DNA of 64,000 bases, taken from contig NZ_VTZW01000009.1 of the NCBI RefSeq assembly GCF_009728995.1, positions 367,644 to 431,643 on the forward strand. Direction: 5' to 3'. Positions within the stretch are counted from its first letter, which is position 1, and the number at the start of each line of letters is the position of its first letter. The stretch comes from Streptomonospora sp. PA3 (GTDB lineage: Bacteria > Actinomycetota > Actinomycetes > Streptosporangiales > Streptosporangiaceae). Below are positions 7,191 to 16,900 of the stretch, piece after piece. The notes under the pieces were generated by a model that was not told where the DNA came from, made no database searches, and was given only the letters and a program-made list of their open reading frames with translations. A program made the position numbers and the translations under genes.

Positions 7191-8591
7191 AGTTCACGGA
7201 TTGTCGCGGGACTGCACGAGTGGATTTCGCAGGCTCCGCCGGGCGCGAAACTTCCCTCCACCCGAGCCCTGATGGCGCAGTACGAGGCGAGCCCGGTCAC
7301 GGTGCAGAAGGCGCTGCGGGCGCTAGCCGCGCAGGGGATGGTGGAAAGCCGCCCTGGTGTCGGCACGTTCGTGCGCCCGGGGCGCCTCGCCCGCATCAGC
7401 GACTACGGCTGGCAGACCGGCGCGCTCGGCTCACCGCAGACCCCCATCCCGCAGGTATCCACCGCGCTGCGCACCGCGCCCAACGACGCGATCGCGCTGC
7501 ACTCCGGCTATCCCGACCGCGACCTGCTGCCCGAACGCCTGGTGCGCGCCGCGTTCACCCGCGCCGCGCGAAGCGACGCCACCGTTAGCCGCCCGCCGGC
7601 CGCCGGGCTGCCCGAGCTGCAGGCGTGGTTCGCCACCGAGCTCGGTGCGGCAGCGCCCCTCGGCACCGCGCCGCCGACCCCCGGCGACGCCATCGTTCTC
7701 CCCGGAAGCCAGAGCGGGCTCAACGCGGCTTTTCGCGCCGTGGTCGGGGCAGGGCGACCGTTGCTGATGGAGTCGCCTACGTACTGGGGCGCGATCCTGG
7801 CCGCCGCCCAGGCGGGCGTGCAGATCGTGCCCGTGCCCAGCGGCGTCGGCGGACCGAATCCCGACGAGTTGACCCGCGCATTCGAGCGCACCGGGGCGCG
7901 CGCCCTCTACGCCCAGCCCAACTTCGCCAACCCGACCGGCGCCCAGTGGCCGCCCGACCTGGCCGATCAGGTGCTGGAGACCGTGCGCCACTACGGGGCG
8001 TTTCTTATCGAGGACGACTGGGCGCACGACTTCGGCATAGCGGCTGAGGTGGCGCCCCTGGCCGCGCGCGACGACGGCGGACACGTCATCTATCTGCGGT
8101 CGCTGACCAAGAGCGTGTCCCCGTCGGTGCGCGTCGCCGGGATCGTCGCCCGCGGCCCCGCCCGCGGACGCATCCTGGCCCACGTTCAGGCCGACTCTCT
8201 GTACGTCAGCGGCTTGCTGCAGGCGGTTGCGCTCGACGTCGTCACCCAGCCCGCCTGGCGCACGCACCTGCGCTCCCTGCGCCAGCAGTTGGCCGCGCGC
8301 CGCGACCTCCTCATCGAGGCCCTGCGCGCCCAAGCTCCCGCGGCGAACGTGGAAGCGGTACCCCGGGGCGGGCTCAATCTGTGGGTTCGGCTGCCGGAGG
8401 CGACCGACCTGGCCCGCCTCATGGGCGCCTGCGAGGCCGCCGGGGTCCTCGTGGCCCCCGGCGATGAGTGGTTTCCCGCCGAGCCCACCGGCCCCTTCCT
8501 GAGGCTCAACTATTCCGGCCCCAATCCGGGAGCCTTCTCCGAGGGTGCAAAGGTCATCGGCGAGGCCCTCGGGCGCGGTAACACAACCTGA
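7176..8591 (+). CDS. MocR/PdxR-type transcriptional regulator (GntR HTH fused to class I aminotransferase fold)
   Basis: 471 residues. Residues 1-70 form a GntR winged helix (PPGAKLPSTRALMAQYEASP, VTVQKALRALAAQGMVESRP, GVGTFV). From about residue 95 comes a fold-type I PLP domain: PGSQSGLNAAFRAVVG, QPNFANPTGAQWP, EDDWAHDFG, and the PLP lysine K312 in RSLTKSVSPSVRVAG. MocR proteins sense PLP-linked metabolites. The N-terminal HTH starts right at the ATG, which supports 7176 as the true start despite the lack of a ribosome site. The gene is divergent from the EamA permease, with overlapping start codons. Confidence 0.92.
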   Translation: MHNDSSSRIVAGLHEWISQAPPGAKLPSTRALMAQYEASPVTVQKALRALAAQGMVESRPGVGTFVRPGRLARISDYGWQTGALGSPQTPIPQVSTALRTAPNDAIALHSGYPDRDLLPERLVRAAFTRAARSDATVSRPPAAGLPELQAWFATELGAAAPLGTAPPTPGDAIVLPGSQSGLNAAFRAVVGAGRPLLMESPTYWGAILAAAQAGVQIVPVPSGVGGPNPDELTRAFERTGARALYAQPNFANPTGAQWPPDLADQVLETVRHYGAFLIEDDWAHDFGIAAEVAPLAARDDGGHVIYLRSLTKSVSPSVRVAGIVARGPARGRILAHVQADSLYVSGLLQAVALDVVTQPAWRTHLRSLRQQLAARRDLLIEALRAQAPAANVEAVPRGGLNLWVRLPEATDLARLMGACEAAGVLVAPGDEWFPAEPTGPFLRLNYSGPNPGAFSEGAKVIGEALGRGNTT

Positions 8592-9790
8592 CACCGGAAC
8601 GCCGCAATACGCCTCCGAAACTACGGGATGCACTTGTCGCCAGCATCGTCATGATTGCCCGCGCCCACGCCCCCAGCCACGTCCTCTTCGTCCCCGACCT
8701 TCGCTCCGGTTTTCGCGCCGCGACATCCCAGTGAGTGAGGTGCGGCTCGCACTTGGACATAAGGCTCCCGTGTATGCGGGAGTCCTATAGCTGACCCGCC
8801 CGAACCGCCGGGCGACTACCCCGGCGGACGGCCCATGTACGCGCACGCACTCGCGCGTGGATGAACCTGCCCGGTGCGGTGGTCCGGTCTCAGGCGGCGG
8901 CCAAGGTGATTGACGGCGGCCGGGGTGGAGGCCGGGCGCAGCGGTCCTCGACCATGGTGCGGAGCTGCCGAAAGTCGGTCGGCAGCCCCCGGCTTCCCCA
9001 GAGTGAGGCCGACGTCGTCTCCGAATACCCCCGCGAGAACTCGCCGAGCCAGCTGAAGGTCGTGCGTGCAGACGGCACGGTCGAGTTCGAGAGCCCCTAC
9101 TAGAACGATCCCTACCCGCCGGTGGGGTGAGCGTGACGGCAAGATGTCGAGGACCCGGTTGCTTCTCGGCTGAAGCCTGAATGCAACTGTGGCGGCTTTC
9201 CGATGTCGGTTAGCCCGTCAGTAGGACCTTGCTGGCGGGCTTGCCCTGTGGTGCAGTGAGTCCACTGGCTCGACATAACGGCTGGGGCGCGTGCAGCTTC
9301 GCTCTCGCAGTGCGGAGACCGCCATGGGTCGAGCCCACCATAAGCCGGCGTCCTCGACGTAGCCAGAACTCCGGAGCTGTCCCCCGCCCGAGGACGTCCT
9401 TGTCGGACTACCATATTCGCGCCCAGACAGACCCCGCTCCGCCGTGCGGCTGGACCGCAACCGCCCACGGACCTGGGGCGAGGACGCGTCGGATCGACTC
9501 CGCTGGTGGGGGAGGGCAGGTCGGTGCGTGGGTGAGGCGCTGGGGCTCCCGGCATGTGGGGCGGCCCCGGCCGTGAGGTGCGGGATGGTTCTGCCGGAGG
9601 GTGACGGGTACTCCGGTTGGCTCCAGGAGGGGCGGCGGAGCCGGGGCGTATCCGGCCGTCGGCGGGCGCCGGGACGGCCGTTGACCTGCGTCGACGACTC
9701 GGTTCCGACGGAAGAGCACCCGACGGAGCAACATCGGCCCCGACGGGAGGCCCCGAACCGCCCTCACGGGCCCATTGACCTGCGAAAACT
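8592..9790. other. 1.2 kb without a convincing gene
   Basis: No frame here has a recognisable domain or a ribosome site plus clean coding pattern. A short plus-strand stretch SEVRLALGHKAPVYAGVL (about 8730-8787) vaguely recalls the end of a tyrosine recombinase but is too short to call. An 80-codon ORF at 8861-9103 ends in QLKVVRADGTVEFESPY, unrecognised. An imperfect hairpin (AGCCCGTCAG / CTGGCGGGCT, 9212-9241) is present. The stretch lies against the tRNA-derived att scar and probably consists of debris from an integrated element. Confidence 0.5.
8765..8782 (+). terminator. Weak hairpin downstream of the MocR gene
   Basis: CTCCCG (8765-8770), loop TGTATG, CGGGAG (8777-8782), then TCCTATAG. 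The stem is perfect but only six pairs and there is no U-tract, so termination is uncertain. It lies about 170 bases after the MocR stop. Confidence 0.3.
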
Positions 9791-9850
9791 AGGTGGGCCA
9801 CCAGGGGATCGAACCCTGAACCCGCGGATTAAAAGCGCGCTCTATTGTCG
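9791..9850 (-). other. 3'-half copy of a tRNA-Lys(TTT) gene: probable integration (att) scar
   Basis: On the minus strand the anticodon loop CTTTTAA is followed by TCCGCGG, a T-arm CAGGGTTCGATCCCCTG, and the acceptor end GTGGCCCACC. These are the 3' half of a tRNA-Lys with anticodon TTT. The 5' half is absent: upstream of TAGAGCGCG there is no D-arm or GGGCCAC acceptor strand, and the anticodon stem is mismatched (GCGCG against TCCGC). A tRNA fragment truncated near the anticodon loop is what site-specific integration of an actinomycete integrative element leaves at the end opposite the restored tRNA. The intact copy is not in this window. Confidence 0.62.
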
Positions 9851-10115
9851 CCGGGTGGCACCCAAAAACGCCACTACCTGCTATTTTATCCACTCGATGA
9901 TGCAGGTCAATGCCATTCTGCGCCGCGCTGTCCCGCTCGCGGCCGCAACCGCCGAGCACCGACGGAGCGCACGACTCCGCGCCGTTTTGTGAGATGCGGG
10001 CTCAGCCCGCGCGTCAACGCTACTCGAGCAGCATCTCGGTGCCTGCAACGGATGAAACAATGCTATCCGAACAGCGGCCCGACACCGAGGCACCACGGAA
10101 GATAGGCGCCACACA

Positions 10116-10877
10116 ATGGAGGACAACCCTCGTCCCGCCGAAGACGTCGTGGAGGCTCTGCGTGCCGCAGCCGCAGCACGCCCCGAGCAGGTCGTGCTCC
10201 TGCCCGGCGTGGACGACGCGGCCATGGACGCCTGGACGGCCCCGCCGCCCGAGCGCCTACGAGCCGTGTTCCGCCAGACCGCTGGGTTCTGGCTGCGGGA
10301 CTGGAGCAACGACGAACTCGACCTGTTCGGTCCGTTGCACGACATGAACCGGGACGCCCCGGAGGCCACCGGCGCCGACCGATGCGGTGCGGCGGGGACC
10401 TACCGCGTCGTGCACACCAACGCGGCCGCCATGACGTACTACGTCGATGTCGATCCGCAGACGGGCGAATGGGGCAGGGTGTTCTATTTCCACCGGGAGG
10501 CCGACGCCGGACTGGTCGCTTCCGACTTGTCGACCTGGTTGTACAAACTTGCCGAAGTGGTGCGCTACGCGGTCGGCGTCGCAGCAGACGGTGACAACCA
10601 CGTCTTCGCGGAGGCGTTTTCCGAGCGCTTCTTCGAGTGGGGAGGGCGCCGCAAGGTCGACCCGGTCGCCGCCGAAGAGGCGAACGAGCACCTGCCGCCC
10701 GGCATCGACGGCCGCTGCGCGGGGGCGGATGCGCTGGTGGCCGATCTGCGCCGAGTGGAATACCCCACCGAGATCATGTTCGGCGCGCCGGGCGGCGATC
10801 CCCGTAAGGGCTTGTTGGGCCCCACCTACTACCGCTACGACAACGGCCGCTTCCTGGTCGCTGTGGACCTCGACTAA
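10116..10877 (+). CDS. SMI1/KNR4 (SUKH)-superfamily protein, possible orphan immunity protein
   Basis: 253 residues. The N-terminal half shows PPPERLRAVFRQTAGFWLRD, WSNDELDLFG and YVDVDPQTGEWGRVFYFHRE. The C-terminal half shows LSTWLYKLAEVVRYAVG and AFSERFFEWG, all in keeping with a SUKH-type alpha/beta domain. SUKH proteins are common toxin-immunity or stress-scaffold proteins. No toxin gene adjoins it, so its partner is missing or distant. The ATG at 10116 has only a weak upstream purine run. It stands alone between the tRNA scar and an unknown operon of the opposite strand. Family call is moderate. Confidence 0.72.
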   Translation: MEDNPRPAEDVVEALRAAAAARPEQVVLLPGVDDAAMDAWTAPPPERLRAVFRQTAGFWLRDWSNDELDLFGPLHDMNRDAPEATGADRCGAAGTYRVVHTNAAAMTYYVDVDPQTGEWGRVFYFHREADAGLVASDLSTWLYKLAEVVRYAVGVAADGDNHVFAEAFSERFFEWGGRRKVDPVAAEEANEHLPPGIDGRCAGADALVADLRRVEYPTEIMFGAPGGDPRKGLLGPTYYRYDNGRFLVAVDLD

Positions 10878-11101
10878 CCGACCGTACCCACGCGAATGGT
10901 GCCCTGCCTGCGAAGTAGTGACGGGAAGGGGGCGATCATGTGACGATAGCTTTCCGGTGTGTCGGTCGATGGCCATCCACCGCAATCACGCAGCCCCGTC
11001 TAGACCAAGCAGTCCACGCATCCTGGTGGAAAACCCGGCTTTTCCGCAAGAAGGCGTGCGTCGTCGACCGACGCGACCCGCTGGCAACGGTCCCCCACGC
11101 C

Positions 11102-12091
11102 CTACGTATTCTCGTCTTCCTCCGTCTCCGCCCCATGGCGCCGCTGCCAGTCCTTCCAGAAGAACAGGCCCTCAGTCCACGCCGTCAGGTGGCCCTCCAT
11201 CTGATCGAGTGCTTCATAGCCCTCGAGGAGGATGGTGCCGAGTGTGGGGAATCGATCGCCGTGCTCCTTCGCGATCTCGTCCAAGGCATTCTTCAGCTCA
11301 TCGCGTTCGGGCCGATGCTCGAAGCGCGACATCGCACTGTCGAGGATGTGGTTGGCAAGCCCACGAGTAATCGGCGCGCCCGCTTTTGGGTGACGATCCG
11401 CTTCGCCTTCGCTGCGCTCCGGCAAGCGGAAGTACATTTCGCGCCACAGCACAGCTAGCGGTGTGAACGCGGGCGTCCCTTCGATCGCGGTATACATACC
11501 GCGCGTAATGCGCCACCGCCGTCTCCAACTCGACTTCTGCGGTCGGCTCGTCCGGCCAGCGACACCGACATAACCTCGCACGACGACACGGCCGGTCGGC
11601 GCGTCCTTCAGGAGGCTGGGCGTAACGCTCCAGTAGTCGAGAAGAAACGTCACACGATCGTAGGGGTCCAGACGAACGACAGTGTCCGTGACTGCGTTAT
11701 TGGGGCCAAACGAGTCGCCCGTCGCGAGCATCCGAGGCACGACGGAGTGCTTCTTCTTTCCGTGGCCGCTGAAGCTCAGCCCCGGAGAATAGATCGTCAC
11801 CGGCACTCGGCCAGGGTTCTCAACCACGAGCTGCGCCAGTTCGAGCGCCCTGCCGTGTGTGACGCTTCGGGCTGAGGCGTCATCTTGTAGCTGGTGCCGG
11901 CCAGAGTGGTTCGTGACCAGCTTGAACTCCGGCTCCCAGACCGCAGTGTTCAGATACACATTCACGCGGCCGCCGTCAAGAAAATGCTTTGTGATCTGCC
12001 AGCCGAGCGCGACCAATGCGACGCCGAAGCTGAGCAGCGAGACTCCGAGGGCCAACACCACCACCGGAACCCCGGACAGCTCTGGTGTCAT
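11102..12091 (-). CDS. Membrane-anchored protein of unknown function
   Basis: 329 residues. A single strong membrane helix lies at residues 8-30 (VPVVVLALGVSLLSFGVALV), followed by a soluble region with beta-rich sequence (VNVYLNTAVWEPEFKLVTNH, LELAQLVVENPGRVPVTIYS). The end is a charged helical domain rich in Glu/Arg. The beta section resembles the extracytoplasmic or cytoplasmic domain of prokaryotic hypothetical proteins with an N-terminal anchor, but I recognise no family. Its ATG overlaps the stop of the upstream 114-residue gene (ATGA), so the two are translationally coupled. Base composition is less GC-rich than that of the surrounding genes, consistent with transfer. Confidence 0.72.
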   Translation of the reverse strand: MTPELSGVPVVVLALGVSLLSFGVALVALGWQITKHFLDGGRVNVYLNTAVWEPEFKLVTNHSGRHQLQDDASARSVTHGRALELAQLVVENPGRVPVTIYSPGLSFSGHGKKKHSVVPRMLATGDSFGPNNAVTDTVVRLDPYDRVTFLLDYWSVTPSLLKDAPTGRVVVRGYVGVAGRTSRPQKSSWRRRWRITRGMYTAIEGTPAFTPLAVLWREMYFRLPERSEGEADRHPKAGAPITRGLANHILDSAMSRFEHRPERDELKNALDEIAKEHGDRFPTLGTILLEGYEALDQMEGHLTAWTEGLFFWKDWQRRHGAETEEDENT

Positions 12092-12432
12092 GTGGCAATC
12101 GAGTCGTCGAAGACGGCGCCGGGTAGCGCTTCGATGTACGCGATGTGAGCGCGAATAGCATCTCGCATGGTCATCAACGAAAGCGAGGTCGACGGCTCGT
12201 CGTTGACGCCGAGTAAGCCAACTGAAAAGTTCTCTATCCGCACGTCGCGGGCCCGAGGTGATTCACTCGGAGCTTCCATGGTGGATCCGAAGGGCCCCCT
12301 TGGCGGCATGAGCCGAAGTTGCGGCAGATCGTGGTCGATCGTATACCCGACCAGCTCGAGGACCCCCTCAGCCGCCCGCCGACGAGCGAAGATTTCATTG
12401 GGCTCTGCCACGACGGAGACAGCGATCCTCAT
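12088..12432 (-). CDS. Unknown small protein coupled to the membrane-anchored protein
   Basis: 114 residues from ATG 12432, chosen because GAGAGGATCCAC precedes it; an upstream ATG at 12489 would add 19 residues without a ribosome site. The sequence MRIAVSVVAEPNEIFARRRA then RLMPPRGPFGS suggests an alpha/beta protein. The C-terminus has a conserved-looking helix TMRDAIRAHIAYIEALPG. No family recognised. It forms a two-gene unit with the next gene through a 4-base ATGA overlap, which suggests that the two products act together. Confidence 0.7.
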   Translation of the reverse strand: MRIAVSVVAEPNEIFARRRAAEGVLELVGYTIDHDLPQLRLMPPRGPFGSTMEAPSESPRARDVRIENFSVGLLGVNDEPSTSLSLMTMRDAIRAHIAYIEALPGAVFDDSIAT

Positions 12433-13014
12433 GTGGATCCTCTCGAGCAACACAGATTCAGCAAGTGCACGCAGAATATCCGGCAGCACCCCGCACAGCC
12501 ACCCTACTTGGCCACTGCCACGTAGCTAGTGGCACTTCGAGTTGCCTAAGGGGTTCTCCGGTCGACCGACTGGCCGGTCGACCCAGCGGTCGGTGGTCCA
12601 GGCTCAGTAGTCGTTGGGTCACGATGACGGCGTTGGCGAGACCAATGACGGCGGTGATGACGCGGGCGCGTCATTCGATACAGATCGGACCTGCCTGAGC
12701 CTGACCCTGATGGTGGTAAGGCGGTGTACTAGTGCGGTGACGCGCGCGACGCTGGCGCCGCCCCGCTCTACACCGGGGACCCCGGATACCGGCCGGAGCT
12801 GGACCACGCCAAGGACGGTGACGCATGTGAATCACCCCGACGGGCTGATCCCCACGACGACGGGTGGCAGGGTGCCGTCCGTCGTATCGTCGCCCTCGCC
12901 GCCCTGGCCTTGGCCGCTATCATGGTGGTGGACTCGTCGGATCGCGGCGGCATCGCGTGGGTGTAGCTCGAAGTATCCGCGTGGCTCGTCAGCGTGATGG
13001 AGTGGGGAAATGCC
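12433..13014. other. Gene-free stretch with a probable transposase tail
   Basis: No intact gene is seen. On the minus strand about 12545-12660 reads ARVITAVIGLANAVIVTQRL and on to LSLDHR, which resembles the C-terminal helix of IS5-superfamily transposases. A stop precedes it, and another frame upstream reads LVHRLTTIRVRLRQVRSVSN. Treated as IS debris at low confidence. Confidence 0.35.
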
Positions 13015-13554
13015 GTGGCCGACCCGGAGATGACCCCCGCCGAGCACCGGCGCCGGCAGAAGCAGCTCCGCGAAGAGCGGAAGCGCGCCAACGGCCCCGT
13101 CGAGAAGATCGACCGCGCCGAGATCGGGGACCGGGATGGGTGGGTGTGCGGGCTGTGCCGCGACCCTATCGACCGTTCGTACCGGTATCCCGACCCGCGT
13201 GCTGCCTCGGTCGACCACATTCGCTCCATCGCGGGGGGCGGAACCGAAACCCGCGACAACGTGCAGATCGCGCATTGGGGATGCAACCACGAACGCAACG
13301 CCGACGACGTGTACGCCAGCGTGGAGGAGGCCGAGGCGGTGCGCGCCGAGATCGCGCGTATCCCGTACCTGGCGAAGCACGCCGAGACGATGGACCCCGA
13401 GGAGATGATGCGGCGCTCGCAGGAGCGCAACCGCCCCGAGGAATTCCGCAAGATGCTGGCCCGCCGGGTCGCGAAGTGGGAACTGATCCAGAACCTTGTG
13501 TTCGAGGCCGCGGACCCCGACTTCGTCTTCGAGGGCGACGACATCGAGGAGTGA
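13015..13554 (+). CDS. HNH endonuclease
   Basis: 179 residues from GTG 13015, chosen because GGAGTGGGGAAATGCC precedes it; GTG 12994 and ATG 12997 are in-frame alternatives. The HNH core is complete: the CxxC of WVCGLCRDPI (about residues 42-45), VDHIRSIAGGG with the catalytic His, NVQIAHWGCNHERN with the Asn and the third His. The N-terminus is highly basic (EHRRRQKQLREERKR) and the C-terminus acidic. Phage- and island-borne HNH nucleases have this form. It lies about 425 bases before the NACHT gene on the same strand and may or may not belong to it. Confidence 0.86.
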   Translation: MADPEMTPAEHRRRQKQLREERKRANGPVEKIDRAEIGDRDGWVCGLCRDPIDRSYRYPDPRAASVDHIRSIAGGGTETRDNVQIAHWGCNHERNADDVYASVEEAEAVRAEIARIPYLAKHAETMDPEEMMRRSQERNRPEEFRKMLARRVAKWELIQNLVFEAADPDFVFEGDDIEE

Positions 13555-13979
13555 CACCCGAGGAAAGCTGGGAACGTGCTGGGTCTTCCGCCCATAGGTC
13601 AGGCGCCGCTGAGTGCGGCATCGACCCGCTTCCCAGGTCAGCCACGAACTCGACGACACTCCTCGGGATCTGCCTCGTCCACCCAGTCCAACAGCGCCTC
13701 CGGCAACCCCGCCGCCATGGCCTCCGGATCAAGCCCGCCGCATAGCTCCTCGGCGCGCCGGGCAATCCTGGACGGGTGGCCACTGCCGTGCGCATTCGTT
13801 CCCACTCTGAGGGCTGCCCGTGAAGCACCGCATTGTCGTGTGGGCCCCGAGGTAAATCCTCCTGGGCGCGCTTGCGCCGAGGGGGACTGGCGTCCAACTT
13901 GGTCAACGACTTGTTGCAAACTGCGTTCGCGCGAGGCCGGACATACAGATACCGACCCTGCGCTTTCAGGGGGGCCGTG
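13555..13979. other. Gap between HNH and NACHT genes; possible gene remnant on the minus strand
   Basis: No complete gene. On the minus strand 13638-13805 reads ARRAEELCGGLDPEAMAAGL then PEALLDWVDEADPEECRRVR and a stop, with good coding character but no plausible start. It looks like the 3' end of a lost gene. The final 15 bases supply AGGGGGGCCGTG, the ribosome site of the NACHT gene. Confidence 0.4.
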
Positions 13980-16900
13980 ATGAGCCGGGCAGGACAAGCT
14001 AACGAGGTCGGCAGTGTGTTCCGGTGCACCGTAGCTACACACTTCGCAGTGCACGGGCTCCGAAGCCGCTCGGTCTCCGATCTGGATCTCCCGGAGGGCA
14101 TTGATCCCGTTCGGCTCGACTTCGAGACCAGCGACCCGACCGATGACATCCGAGTCACCTTTTCCGATGGGCGCCGCGCGTATGTGTCCGCAAAACGCAA
14201 CGTTTCCAAGGGCCCACCGCTCAATGAGACCGTCGCCGGCTGGGTCGCGCAGGTCCCCTCGTTGGGTCCCGGTGACTTGCTCGTAATCGCGGGCGAAGAC
14301 TTCACCGGGGCTGCCAAGGATCTCCAGCGAGTACTGCGGCGACACAGGGCTGGGCTGCAGATGGAGACGAAGGACGAGCGCGATGCCCTCAAGGCCCTTG
14401 ACGACCTACTCCCTGAGAACATTCGCGATTTGGTCCTAGACCGGGCACGTGTCCTGCACCTGCCTGATTCGACCCGATCAGAAACGTCCCGAGCCCTCTT
14501 GGTGGCGCTGATGGATCTTGCCGTTGCCGACAATAAAGGGCCGTTGGCGGTGAACACCCTATCCGACTTCTTTCATCGACAGGCTGGCGAGGCACTGGGA
14601 AGCGGCATTGACGACTGGGTCACGGCCTTGAACAACGCTGGATTGACGGTAGTAGCCGACCAAGGCGGGCCGGCTGGCATGCGGGCGGCGTCTCGGCTGG
14701 CCGCCGTCCGCACCTACTGCAACCGGTTGAAGGCAGATGCTGGACGAATCGACCTTAGTCTGCTCGCCGAGGATCTTGCCCCTGTCGTCATCGACGGCCT
14801 CATCCACAATCTCCAGATTGACGTGGAGAGCGAACGAACGCCTGAGGACCTGCTGCGGTACGTGAGGCGCTGGCGACGCATGCTGATTGTGGGACAGCCG
14901 GGATCCGGCAAGTCTGTCGCATTGCGCGAGATCGCCGCGCACTGCGCTATCCACCCGCACGCCCCCATCCCGATACGGGTGTCGTTGCCCCGCTTGATGA
15001 AGCAGCAGCCCGAGCGCTTGACAATCGACGGCGTCATCGACGGGGCCACAGCCCCCGTGGTCAGCCTCGACCAGCGCGTTCCGCTGGCCGAATACCTGTC
15101 GAGAGAACTCGCCGCTGGCCGCGCCATCCTCCTGTGCGACGGGCTAGATGAGTGCGGCGCTCACGCCCCGTGGGTCGCCCAGCAGCTCGCCGACCTTCTT
15201 GACTCCCTGCACCCCAAAGCCGGCTTCGTTCTGGCAACACGGGCCAACGCCCGGATTCCCGCCACCCGTCTCGGACTCCCGCGAGTGGATCTGGCCCCTC
15301 CACGAGACCTCAGCGAAACCGTCGACCGTGTCCTCGTGGCGTGCGCTGATGCGCGCGTCGCGGAGGCCGACCGGGACGCCTGGTTGGAAACCCGGCGCGC
15401 GTGGATAAGAGACGCCAAGGATCAGCACGACCATCTCCTCACGGTGCCGCTTCTGGCCATCCTGCTGGCACTGATCTGTGCCGATGCCTCGGACGCCGAC
15501 CTTCCGAAGGGGCGCGCCACACTGCTGCACCGGGCGGTCGAACAATCTGTCCACAGATGGGAGCAGACGCGCGGGACTCTGGACCCGACCCGACCGTGGT
15601 CTCCCGTACTGTCCGCGACCATGCTGCTCCAGGGATTCATTGTGCTCGGACGCATCCTCGACGGCGGGACGACTCCCTCACGCGCCGACGCCCTGCAATC
15701 CGTGAGCCAGATGCTGAGAGACCCCGACCACTGGGCGATGCCACCCGCCCAAGCTCAGGAGATCGCAGAACAGATACTCCGCTTCTGGGACGAACATGTC
15801 GCGGTTTTTGTCGTCAACGCCGCAGACGAACTCACGACTCGCAGCAAGGTGTTCGCCGAAATCGCCACCGCGATGTGGACGACCACGTGCGAGCAGGAGC
15901 AACTCACAAACTGGCTGAGCGACGCCCTCGTCCACACCGATTCCGATGGCGCCATCGCACTCGCCGCCGGACTCGACCCGCGAACTCTCGGAGCACTCCT
16001 CGACGTCGGGGCCACCGGCCGACAGGAAGCCACTCTCATGGCGGCCGATCTCGCGAGCCGTGGAATCGTGATGCTCACACCCCGCGAATCGGAACGTACG
16101 CTCAATCAGCTCACCACTGGAGTAGTCAACTCGCGCGAAAGCGGCCTACCGGCACGGCGCGGTCCTCGGACCCCTCCGAGTAAGTTTCCTACGCTTTGGG
16201 ACAAGACACGCGATCCCGGCCCATGGCCCTTCGTTCAAGCCGCCTGCCTGCTCGCACTTCCGGCCGAGTACAGACACCAGCGTGCCACCCTGATCGCAGA
16301 GGCTGGGCTTGATGACCGTGCTGAGACGATCGCGGCAGCACTGTGCGAGCTGACCGACGCGACGACAGACAACCGCCCATTGGGCGAAACGGGTATCACC
16401 GCTGTCCACGCCGCACTAGCCATCCCGATGCCGCCAGAGGCGGAGATAGTCCAAGAGAGCCGCCGAAGGGCCGCATTCGTCGGTGGAGGTCAACTCGCAC
16501 CTGGACTGGCTCAGGTCGCGTTGGCTGCAGTCAGCCGCCTTGATGAACTTGCCGAGGATTCGGGTGAGCGGGTGTTTCAGATCGCGATGCACGCCACTCA
16601 CGGCGTCGGCGACAAGATTGTCGCCGCACTTGCACGTGCGGGCATCGAGACCAGCCGGCGGTGGCGAAACTTTGGCGCAATCCGCGACTGGATGTCGACC
16701 CAGGAAGAGCGCAAGGACGCACTTGTCGCCGACCTCAGCTCGCTCGCTGACCCGGGCCCAGATCCGGTCGGCGGCGGATTTTGGTCACTCACCGATTTGG
16801 GTGATCTACTCGCAGCGACCGGTTACCCTGAGATTGCGGCCCGCGAATTTGATCGAGCGTTCGTCCATGACAGCCCGCAGACTCGACGTTCCTGGCTCGA

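Noticed and set aside
8730-8787. Possible tyrosine-recombinase end (SEVRLALGHKAPVYAGVL)
   Set aside because: Only 18 residues, no catalytic HxxR or Tyr context; cannot be told from chance.
8861-9103. 80-codon ORF ending DGTVEFESPY
   Set aside because: No ribosome site, no recognised family, and located in island debris.
9212-9241. Hairpin AGCCCGTCAG / CTGGCGGGCT as a terminator
   Set aside because: No U-tract and no gene nearby to terminate.
12614-12997. Plus-strand ORFs between the unknown pair and the HNH gene
   Set aside because: Low-complexity, no ribosome site; the minus strand gives a better transposase-tail match.
13166-14557. 463-codon minus-strand ORF under the HNH and NACHT genes
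   Set aside because: Antisense of two well-supported genes; Ser/Arg-rich composition typical of shadow frames.
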